From the NCBI GenBank assembly GCA_963170055.1, contig CAUJGJ010000012.1, forward strand, positions 90,339 through 154,338: DNA of 64,000 nt. The letters are read 5' to 3'. The notes under the pieces were generated by a model. That model made no database searches. It had not been told where the DNA came from and worked only from the letters and a program-made list of their open reading frames with translations. The position numbers and the translations under genes are program-made. Below are positions 43,001-53,069 of this stretch, piece after piece. The first letter of the stretch is position 1. Each line of letters begins with the position of its first letter. The stretch comes from Halisarca cf. caerulea. Its lineage: Eukaryota > Porifera > Demospongiae > Chondrillida > Halisarcidae.

Positions 43001-46000
43001 ACCCCAGGGATTTGAAAACTAGAACCTTCCCATATGATTTTTCCACACTATGAAAAAAGTGCACCAGAGCATCAGCAGTTGTCCCAGGGAGGAAGATCTC
43101 ATTGCAATCAGTGTATGACTTCCATTGAACTGCCTGATGAAATAACAAACGTAAAAATAAAGGTTGTGGGCAGCCAGTAAAAGCTGCCAGTATGAATTCA
43201 AATTGCTTGTACCCTAATGTACGGCCAGCTTGTTTAAGCCAGTTGGCAAGGATGTCCTTTGCGGTCTCTGGTAACATTGGTTGTATTTCAAGGTAGCACT
43301 CCTGAAAAGGTAAAACTGATTGAAGGGTATGCAGGCAATTGTATTCACTTGGTAATACAGACAGAACTATATGAATATTATGCGGAAAAGACTTAGGAAG
43401 CCAATTCATTGCATGAGCTCCATCAACTTCAGATAGCTGATCAACAGAATCAAAAAGTAGCAGGAGATGGGATTCAACTTTCTTTGGTAGAATGTCTTGA
43501 ATAAGTGAATGAAAGAATTGAAAAATTTCTGAGGAATGCATTGATCCAATTCTTGAGTCATCAATAGCATAGACTGAGCAAAGTTGGTAACAAATACTTG
43601 AAATAGTATTGAATATGAAGGTTGATTGAGGGGATGTTCCTAGAAATCTAACCATAACTACAGATGATTGCCCAAACCATGAACGATGTACACTGGCAAC
43701 TTTTGCCATAACAGATGTTTTACCAGAACCAGAAGGACCATATAGAATAAGCGGTTTTCCAGACTCTGAATGTAAGAATGACTTGATGGACAACAATTCA
43801 TACTCACGACCACAGAATGATTCACATTTGGATTTGCAAAATGAAGCATGATGATGAACCTCTTTCATCAATTCCTCCAAGCCTATAAAACCTTGTGAAG
43901 GAACAGCACTTTCAATAGCTCTATCAATAAGAGAGCACAAATCCTTTTGGACGTGTTCACAGAAAGTATGTAGATAACTGGCATGCTCAGTATTGGCAGA
44001 ATCAATGCCACCATTAATCCAAGGAACGGTATACATTCTCATATTAGGCTGTGACAATTTGCATGGAATTTTTTTCCATATTAGTTCACTTAAGAGGTCC
44101 TGAGCCTCTTGGTCAATTTCACACAAATTAGGCTTCATGTCCATGTATTGCCCTGCAGATGGATCATCAAGGTTTTTGAGAATGCCATCCAACTTGCGAT
44201 GATAGCAGAGACAATGATTTTGTGGCTCTATCACTTTCAGCAATCCATGAGTGATCTCTTCTTCAGTCACTACATGAACAAAAATAAAACAAGAATTTTA
44301 TAGAGGAGACAAATAAAAGGTCAAGCAGACATTTAATGATTGAATATAGCATGCAACATCTTATTTCTAAATAACTATTAATGGTAGCACAAGGTAGGGG
44401 ATTATGCTACATAGGGCTAGGTACATACATACTTGGGATTATATGATAAGCAAAATCTGTTTAGCCCTATCCAATGTACCATATGCGCTTTAATTTCATG
44501 GGGTTTAATATTCACGGTATTCGTGGATTGGAAGCCATTCGCAAAAGTTTACACTCACGAGAATTTAGATCAGGCCCTTGTGCAATGGCAAAACCTGACC
44601 ATCCACAAATATATGAAAATGCGAAACTGTAAAAGCCAAAATCCATGAAATATGCACCCTGTGAAAATTAAAGCATATACGGTATATTTTGCATCATCCC
44701 TAGCATACCCTATGACATCATACATATCACTGTGTATTGATGAAGACCTGCTTTGGAGGTCACTCACCAGAAATATATGTGCAAACTATCATTGAACCAG
44801 GAATTAAATTTTCATCAAATGGCTGATGCCTTTATCTGTGGCCAAATGTTACCCTTAGGCCTTAGTATCAATTCCATGCAATCTATAATCCAATTTCAAA
44901 CACCTTGTCACTTCCTAAGTCCCATAGAGGGAAACAAAGTCCTGACAAACGGACCCCAGTAATACATCCCACCACCTCTGCTCACCTAAAGGGATACATC
45001 AGAAATCATCCAACACTCCTTTACACCCATAGGAATTAAGACATATTTTAACAAACATCAACATGCAGCCTGCACACCCAAAGGACCCATACAATACACT
45101 GTCTGCTAGAGTCATGGTCCAATTAGAGGGAAAGATGGTTACAACTATTTGGTACACACGCATGCACAAACACATGCATGCAAACACACACACCACAATA
45201 AATTAGGCTGTCCACCCTTGTCCCACTAAAAGCAGCTCTGTAAACGATGTCTTACCTGAAAGTTTGAATATGAGGGCCTGCTCATCAGTAATATGGCCTT
45301 TTTCTACTCCATAACATACCAGCGATCTAAAAAACATTTGGAGCTTTGAAAAGACATTGTCCCAACCAACTCTATCCCTAACTTGCAATGAATGTTCCAT
45401 AGAGTAAAAATTTGGAAACCGTGATTGTATGGACTGAAGCTGATATACAGGAGGAATGGAATTTTTGTCCAAGGTATACCACTCTCGAAGTAAAGAACAA
45501 TCCATATGCTGTTGCTGTGACAAACTGCACAATACCTCAAACAATGATGCTTCAATTTTCGCTGGAAGAGGTTGGTAGCCATACCGATTACCAATCAAGG
45601 CCTGCAACATAAAGAATGAGAATTATGTAGCTTGTAGATGCACTATGATATGTAAAACATTGATGGCAAGCATGCACTGCCTGTCACTGATTACTGGAAA
45701 TTAAACTGTTGGCATATTAAATTGTCTTGACAAAAAGCTGACAATATGTGCAACAACAATGAATAGCACAATTCAAGGAACATCAAAGTATATTCAAATA
45801 AATTTTATGTAAATATATTAATATGTACATAAATAACAAATTTAGTTTCAGAAACAATGATAGGCAACTGCATTCTCATTTTTTGTTTAATGAATGGCTG
45901 CTAAGCACACAATGTCATGCATCTGTTGAGAATTTCAAGGTCTCAAAGATCTCATGTATGGCTAACTATCCATCAAAGGTGCACAAGTTCAATCATGCAA

Positions 46001-47348
46001 AAACTTTTGAAAGGAAAGTACAAAGAGAAGTTTGCGGATGACAATTCACAACATCATCAGTATGACAAGAATTTAGAACCCCTTAAAGCACAACCAGACC
46101 TTCTTGAAGTCTGGTGAGACACCACACACTTCAGAACCGCTTAAACCGCTTTGTTCCTCACAACCAGACCTTCTTGAAGTCTGGTGAGACACCACACACT
46201 TCAGAACCGCTTAAACCGCTTTGTTCCTCACAACCAGACCTTTTGAAGTCTGGTGAGACTCTACACAAATTTCTTGAGAAAAGCACAACCACACTTACAT
46301 TTACTACTACAAGCAATCAGGAATAAGCTGTACAACATACTATAAAACTTGGTCCCAGTGACATTTTTTGACACAGCTCAATTTCATTGAGACACACTTC
46401 ACTAGTCTGATGAAGAGACACATTCATGTCACTGACACCCCAGCGCATGTCAATCACTTGGAAATCAAGTCCTTTAGTGGCACAGTAAGTCTTCAAATAT
46501 GGAAAAACTCTCTTTGCAAGTTCATTACGTTCTTGAATAAAATCTAAGAAATGATATAATAATAAAAATTCAAAATACAAATATTGTAGTTATATATAAA
46601 CAAACCCTACACATGTACAGACAGTTTGGTACCTATTAATATAGTGTTGTATATAATATGTACTGCACATCTATTTTCTGTGCAGTTTGAGGTACTTTTT
46701 GAATGGGATACTATCATGGTAAAGTGGGTGATTGTGCTGAATCTTTCAGTTTAACCATATCCATGGCACTGAAAATGAAGTGTGCATGAACTGAAGAGAC
46801 ACCACAAAACAGCTCAGTAGGGTTATAAGCTGTCTAGCTATACATGGCTACTGGGGGTTGAATCATTCAATTCAGAGACAACAATATAGTCAAGAAATAG
46901 TGGTTGACACCACATCCTATCTATGGACCCATAATATCGTCCCGAATTACCACTCGACTGGTCTAAACTACCCAACTGTACCCTAAATAACATGTGGGGG
47001 GGCGTTATGTATCTGGATCAAAATGCCGTAATTCTAGAAGAATTTCCAGAGGTTCTTTTTGAACGATTGTACACGTATAGATACAGTAGAGATAGAAAGA
47101 TATCTATGACATTCCATAATCGAACATGCATTGCGCAGAACTCTGAAATTATTAAGTTCGTCTATGTACTGGTTATATATTATAGGCTTACCACGGAAAG
47201 TGGACGACAAAAAGACTCGAACAAGATTTGAACGTCGTTGGTCCGAGATAACTCCGGAATAATCTCCACAAAGCACGTCCATCGTATCATGAAAAGCATG
47301 TAGACTATACCGTACATCCGGAAATATTGGCGGTTTGCGCAAGATCAT
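40086..47348 (-). CDS. NWD1: NWD1-like protein: DUF4062-type N-terminus, NACHT ATPase, WD40 repeats
   Basis: STAND-class NTPase with a WD-repeat C-terminus. Exons in gene order: 47348-47192, 46543-46341, 45601-45256, 44269-40086; 4890 nt, 1629 aa, all phases agreeing. The N-terminus carries VRVFLSSTFRDFIQERNELA, then VIDMRWGVSD, CLNEIELCQ and ALIGNRYGYQPLP, the block that opens NWD1/NWD2 and NPHP3-type proteins. Exon 4 holds the NACHT P-loop GPSGSGKTS (about residue 414) after CGREYEL, and a Walker-B-like LLLLFDSVDQLSE. From about residue 930 onward come WD40 repeats (e.g. VSGSLDGSARVWNP, VTGSKDDTLKVWNI, LLSGSRDGTIRLWE). No TPR repeats were seen, so NWD1/2 fits better than NPHP3. The ATG at 47348 is the first in frame; a second Met lies 22 codons on. 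AATAAA on the minus strand near 39911 may end the transcript. In vertebrates NWD1 is linked to neural/steroid signalling; the role here is unknown. Confidence 0.88.
44479..44682. mobile_element. TIR element in NWD1-like intron 3
   Basis: The left end is CCATATGCGCTTTAATTTCA and the right end, reverse-complemented, is CCGTATATGCTTTAATTTTC. TA flanks both sides (44477-44478, 44683-44684). The interior shows TTCGTGGATTGG and CCATCCACAAA-type inverted parts. Non-coding MITE. Confidence 0.65.
46091..46260. repeat. Tandem repeat, 70-bp unit, about 2.4 copies
   Basis: Copies at 46091-46160 and 46161-46230 are identical, followed by a partial copy with one base missing. Each unit begins CAACCAGACCTTCTTGAAGTC, itself an imperfect hairpin (CCAGAC/GTCTGG). 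It lies in NWD1-like intron 2. Confidence 0.85.
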
Positions 47349-47554
47349 AATTATAAGTAGGTGATTTTGATCCTGACCGCCAAATTGAACTTATATCAGT
47401 TCATTGGAAAATGTCGGTATAATAGATGACGTCACGTATATGCATAATGGCGCAAATATTGATTACTCCAAGCAAGCTCTTTATTACAGGACAATAATTG
47501 TATAATCTATAAAATAATTCAATAATAACAGGAGTCATACAGCTCATTCTTTGA
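47349..47554 (-). promoter_or_regulatory. RRM2 3' / NWD1-like 5' intergenic region
   Basis: About 206 bp hold the RRM2 poly(A) signal (47480-47485 on the minus strand) and the NWD1-like promoter. Bases 47375-47382 read GACCGCCA and the region just inside the gene reads TTGGCGGTTTGCGC (plus), which resembles E2F-type sites, but this is only a motif resemblance. A 21-bp stretch (47394-47414) is identical to part of RRM2 exon 5. Confidence 0.4.
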
Positions 47555-49593
47555 CTAGAAGTCAGCCTCAAGAGTAAAAACATGATCTTCTTTTGATGTC
47601 ATTACTCCAGACTTTTGGTACTCCCCAACTCTTTTCTCAAAGAAATTGGTTTTGCCCTCCAAAGAAATGTTCTCCATAAAGTCAAATGGGTTATCAGCAT
47701 CATATATCTGTAGCAAAGTTACATAGATAACATCTGTAAACATCTAGAAGCCTAAAATCACCTGCATCATAGACTCTACACCTGCATTCACCTTTGGCAC
47801 ACCAAGGGCTCCAAGTAGTCTGTCTGCAACAAATTCAATGTATTTAGCCATCAGACCATTATTCATTCCAATTAAAGCAACTGGCAAAGCATCACAAAGA
47901 AACTCCTGTTCAATATTCACAGCATCTCTGATTATAGAATAAATTTTGTCATGAGATGGCTTATGTCTCAGATGTGAGAAAAGGAGACAAGCAAAGTCAC
48001 AATGAAGTCCCTCATCACGACTTATCAGTTCATTGGAAAATGTCAACCCTGGCATCAGTCCTCTGTGGTGATAACAGAAATGTGTAGCCCAGAGCAGAGT
48101 CACTTAAGGGGGTGAAATGTCATTATTAAAGATCAAAAGTACATAGTATAGACACACCAAATAAGTAAATTCTCGGACACAGGGTGACAAAGTACAATTT
48201 CCTGTGGAAAAAATCAAACTTCAAATCCTGGCAAGAAGGTGTGATGTTCTATAATAATAGTGGATAAAGTAGACTGAGATCTAAATGGTACAGCTAGAGT
48301 AAAATAAACAAACACACACCTACACAAAAGACTTAAACAATAGTAATAGTACGCATACTGGGATTAAGAGTTTCCTCTAAGAAGGGAATTGTACCATCTT
48401 GTATTGCTCCGAGCTAAAAAGATAGCTTGTGAGCAGTTTATTGCAATCTTGCCAGCAACAGTGAGTATTTCCTTCCAATCAACAGACGAAATCCATGGGA
48501 GGACGTCCTTTAGAGTGGCTGGGGCAGTTGGATTGTAGTGACCTAGGGCACCTATTTCAATGGTCCCATATTTGGCATTCAACCTAGGCGATTTAGACCA
48601 GAGACTATTCCTAGATACTCTGATTTGTTGGCCTTCCTGATTTGTGCAGCAGAGATAGCTTCAGGGGTGTTGCCACAGACTGTTAACTCCAACATGCTGA
48701 GAGTTCTAGCAAATTATGATCTCACCTTTTCTTTAACCAAAATATTGCAGCAAAGGAACCTGAAAAGAAAATACCCTCAACAGCTGCAAATGCTAATACT
48801 CTTTCAGCGAAGCTGGCTGTTTCAGAATTGATCCATTTTAGGGCCCATTTGGCCTTTTTTTGGACACATGGCACTGCAATTAAAACAATTTGATAAACAC
48901 ATGAAGATTTTCTGCACAATACATCAACTAACATGTTTCCACTGCATTGAAAAGCTGCTCCCTCTCTGCAGGATCTTTAATGTAAGTATCTATCAACAAG
49001 CTATACATTTCGGAATGTATATTTTCGATGGCAATTTGAAATCCATAAAAACATCTAGCTTCCGTGATTTGAACTTCAGAGCTGAATCTTTCAACCTACA
49101 AATAGATGGAATATTCCTTTAAAGAGCATCAAAGCAGATATCATCTATGCCGAAGCACTCACCAAATTTTCATTTACTATACCATCACTGGCTGCAAAGA
49201 AAGCAAGCACATGCTTAAGAAAATGCCTCTCTTCGTCCTTCAGTGACTCCCAGTCAAGCAAATCTTTGGATAAATCCACTTCTTCGGCTGTCCAAAAAGA
49301 TGCTATGAAGGCGGCCGGTTAAATGGTAATAATAACCTTAGTATCTACGGCTAAACATAGCGATGCATTCACTCAAAAAGGAAGTTAGACGTACCTTCAG
49401 CTTTCTTATAGTACTGCCATATGTCTGGGTAATGAATTGGTAGAACAACAAATCTTCTGGGATTCTCAATGAGCAAGGGTTCCTCTTTCTCAAGAGCTTT
49501 CAATCGTCGACTCTCATCGTAACCTGCGGCAATTTTCTTATCAGTGATTTCGGGCACAACGAATGCGCTACTTTGGTTTTCTCCTGCAAGCAT
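47555..49593 (-). CDS. RRM2: Ribonucleotide reductase small subunit (class I, R2)
   Basis: It supplies the diiron-tyrosyl radical for reduction of ribonucleotides to dNTPs, pairing with the large subunit RRM1. Exons in gene order: 49593-49395, 49302-49163, 49095-48933, 48873-48726, 48062-47762, 47707-47555; 1104 nt, 367 aa, all in phase. Recognisable R2 blocks are [32 protein letters not shown], the iron ligands in [24 protein letters not shown]-like [42 protein letters not shown] with the Glu/His ligands, and the C-terminal tail ending FTLEADF, which binds the large subunit. The long N-terminal regulatory extension of human RRM2 is short here (ATG at 49593; the frame upstream has no ATG). 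One junction (48933/48873) gives ETLPC where vertebrates have ETMPC. AATAAA (minus) lies about 70 bp past the stop (47480-47485). Confidence 0.95.
48364..48600 (-). mobile_element. Reverse-transcriptase-like fragment in RRM2 intron 4
   Basis: A 72-codon stretch reading [20 protein letters not shown] and [21 protein letters not shown] resembles the C-terminal end of retrotransposon polyproteins (LGH..., A..AI.CSQ.IF.AR). It has no splice context with RRM2, whose flanking exons join without it. Intron 4 (48063-48725) is the longest RRM2 intron because of it. Confidence 0.45.
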
Positions 49594-49672
49594 ATTTCTT
49601 CTCAATTCGGTATATTCGGGCAAACGATTTTGTACTAACAGGCTGCAAAGTGGCACTTATATTCTTGAAAAA

Positions 49673-49710
49673 GGCGGGTGAGTTTCCCGCCGTTCTTCGA
49701 ATTGACCAAT
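49673..49710 (-). promoter_or_regulatory. RRM2 promoter: E2F-like pair and CCAAT box
   Basis: About 80-115 bp upstream of the RRM2 ATG lie GGCGGG (49673-49678) and TTTCCCGCC (49683-49691), forming an inverted E2F-like pair, then CCAAT (49706-49710). TTTCCCGCC fits the E2F consensus TTTSSCGC. E2F and CCAAT control of R2 genes is known from mammals; here it is inferred from motifs only. Confidence 0.55.
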
Positions 49711-49796
49711 GAATTGCTTGACCAGAAGCCGTAATGAATAACGCTAAACCACATCACGCAAATACACAATTACGTAAGTATAGAATTTATTATTAT

Positions 49797-52700
49797 TCAT
49801 AGCACTCCCAGTTCTTTCATTACTATAGCGCGCCTCTTTTCAACGATGGCGGCTATTGGCAAGTACTTCCGGAGAAAGCCAGGATCTAATCTCCCCAGTG
49901 ATCCTTCTATGATTTTAAGGTCATTTTCATCTTTTATTTCCAGTGCCTGCTTCAGTGATCCCTGCAGCACCTCTGATTCAATGCTGAATGAAGACAAGGT
50001 AGTTTACACAATTCCCAACAGACAACAACTGAACAAAAATTACTTTTCTGATGCAGGTAGCTGCTTGGATTGCTGCTGAATTAATTTGGCCATCACCAGG
50101 GCCTTTCTTAACAAAAGGTGCATGAAATGCTCCACATATCTATTAACAAATTCCATTTCTATCCTGCAAGCTGGTAAAAATCCTGCAAGCTGATTTGTAT
50201 AAAAAATGTGTTACATCTGGATCAAGTAAATAACTACAAGTCTCAATACCTCCATAAAAAGGCGACCAATCATCGGGGCACTCTGGTGTACTTCTGCAAA
50301 TATCTTCTCAGACCTAATTCATAAGAGGCTGACATCACAGCAGCTGAGCTAAATATTATATCCAAACAGCTGAAGCTAGAAACACTGTGCTGTTGCTAAG
50401 CACAAGCAAAAAGTGTGGTTTTCCACACAAGAACCAGTTAAATAGAGAGAAGTATAATCCACCACGTAATACAGTCTGACATGTCTAAGAAAAGCACCAG
50501 CAATGTAAGACTAGACTCATAATTACTAACACACAATACATGACACTTACACATTCACTGGCTGCTTCAAATATGCCACTAAATCAACATCAGAACATTC
50601 TGGACAATTGGCAGATACTAGCTGATAGTAGTCCAATACACTCAAAAAGCGAAACACCTACAATGTGGTCCAAAAATAGCAGTTTGCCATTTGCCAATTT
50701 CTGAACAAAACACACATGTTAGACCAAAACTGAGTTGGATCAGCCTTTCAGGCAACTAAAATTTTTAATACATATAAAATACTCGATGATTGGTCAGCCA
50801 TGCATTCTAGTAAACACCAAATACTACATCTACAGGGTAGTCACCAGAAAAAAAATAAGGAGGGTACAGAGCATTTGTATAAGCCAGTAGTAGGCTAGTC
50901 CACAGCTGCCATTATCCCAGTTCACTCGTATGTTATTCAGTATAATTACTATGCACAATTAATTATAATATTGTATTGTATATGTACCCATAATAACGCA
51001 CAGTACATACAATCAAAACACAACCATGCAATAGAATAAGAGCAAGCAGTATCTTGCTGTTAACTTGTGCATAGGCATAGGAAGATGTTCTGAGGTGTGG
51101 GGGAGGGGGGGACAATGAACATCTTGTAACATGAATCTTTTTTGTGTACCATCATGGCATAGAAACAAAATAATTGTTGTACAACTAGCATGCATGTAAC
51201 CAAGCAAAATCATTGTAATCTACTTGTTTTGAAGAACAGGCAAAGACCAGTGGACAACCAAATCTACCAATTGCTTCTTGGCGGCAAACTAGTCTGATAC
51301 CCAGACTCTCCCGCCGGCCGCCATTTTATTCTACCCGACGAAAGGGTCTGGAAAAGACTGAGGCCTAAGCTGTACCAAGGGGGCGGAGTTGCAGTGAATA
51401 ACAGACAACCGCAAACTTCGACAATTGACATATTTATACTGCACTCCAATGTTAGTATGGTCTATCTGGGTAGGAAATCATGGTAGCGATTTTAATATGG
51501 CGTATTCGAATTCGATAGATTCTTCTTTGCTGGAGGGGTTTCAGCAGCTAAATACGTATACGAGCTAATCCCACATAAAAAAGCAAAGATGCGCTGCAAT
51601 GGCTACATTGGGCCGGGGGAATGCCGGGAATGTGCTTTCGTTCAGCTTTCCACTGGATATGCCAAACTATTATTAAGCCGTCCTGTCTGGCTCTTTCGAC
51701 CAATGAGAGGCCGCGTCGATGATTGTGCAAAAAGCACATAGAACTCTAGTCATCAGAAACATATGTTGCCGGGATGCCTATGAAACCAAATGTTTCATAG
51801 GCATCCCGGGCTTGTTGGGGGGCGAAAGTTCTGCATTTGGCGTCTTCGCAAACATTCATTGGTAGCAAGGGCGCAGATCACAGACAGAAGAATCTTTTCA
51901 CTTTTAATGACGATAACAGAAGAGATTGTTTGCCACTTGGCTAAAGAAGACACGTAAACCTGATGTAGAACTTGAACTTGATTCTATTTGGCCATTTTTC
52001 CAGATTAGTCCATGCGTTTGTTACAAATTGTGTGCATAATTTTTAATAACGTTTATTATTTGGTAATTACTATTACAAAGGGTGTTTTGGTCCCAGCCAG
52101 ACGAGGACCCTGGTACAGATTTTGGCTCAGTCTTTTCCAGACCGTTCGCGAGGGCGGCATAAAATGGCGGCACCCGAGGGACGGTCTGGGTACGAGACTA
52201 GCGGCAAACAACGGCAAAACCATCCAACTAATGATTGCACAATGTTTGCAAATGGTGGCTTGTGATAAGTAGCGTTAAAATGCCAATTTCATTGTTTAGA
52301 ACTTCCTCTTTGTAGCAAATTTTTACAACAAAACTTACTTTCTGGTGGAAGATGATATATATGAACTTTTAAATGTGATTTTCAGGTTGCATAGCAGATT
52401 TTTTGATTATTTTGAAAATGAAGACGTAGAACTCTTGGGGGGCAGGCATTGCCTCCCCCCCCCCCCCACTTGAGAGCCAGGGGGGGGGCAAGTATCCCCC
52501 TCATTTGTCACTGATATACTGATCAGTAGCCAGGGTTCTATCCAGTGGGGGGGGGGAGCTTCCACCCCAAACTCCCAAGCTTCCACCCCCAAAAAATTCA
52601 AACTGCAATACAAATTACTATGGAGTAGGCCCTACTTGGCTGTCAAAATTTACCTTGAATGATCTAAAATGGCCTCAAATACAACCTTGTATAACCTAAA

Positions 52701-52806
52701 AACTCCAATTTTCCCTAGGGAGCATGCCCCAAGACCCCTCTAGTTAAGTACTTATACTCCTGCACTCCATAATATATCCGGTTGTGCACAAACACACACA
52801 CACCGA

Positions 52807-52837
<31 letters not shown>

Positions 52838-53027
52838 GCATGTACACACATCTATGCACATGTATGCACACAGGCACTCGTTTCACTACTATAGAGAAGG
52901 CCCTACTTGAGCGTGAAAATTGGCCTTGAATGGTCTAAAATGACCTCAAATGCAACATCATCTCACATAGAAAGTCGAATTTTCCCTGGAGGGGGGGGGG
53001 GGGGCATGCCCCAGACCCCCCTAGATT

Positions 53028-53069
<42 letters not shown>

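Noticed and set aside
40086..47348. NPHP3 or TEP1 identity for the NACHT/WD gene
   Set aside because: NPHP3 has TPR rather than WD repeats at its end, and no TROVE/vault-type N-terminus is visible; the N-terminal VFLSSTF block plus NACHT plus WD40 order fits NWD1/NWD2 better.
48364..48582. Additional RRM2 exon
   Set aside because: Flanking RRM2 exons join in phase at the conserved WLKKRGLMPG block, and the translated segment resembles a retrotransposon end instead.
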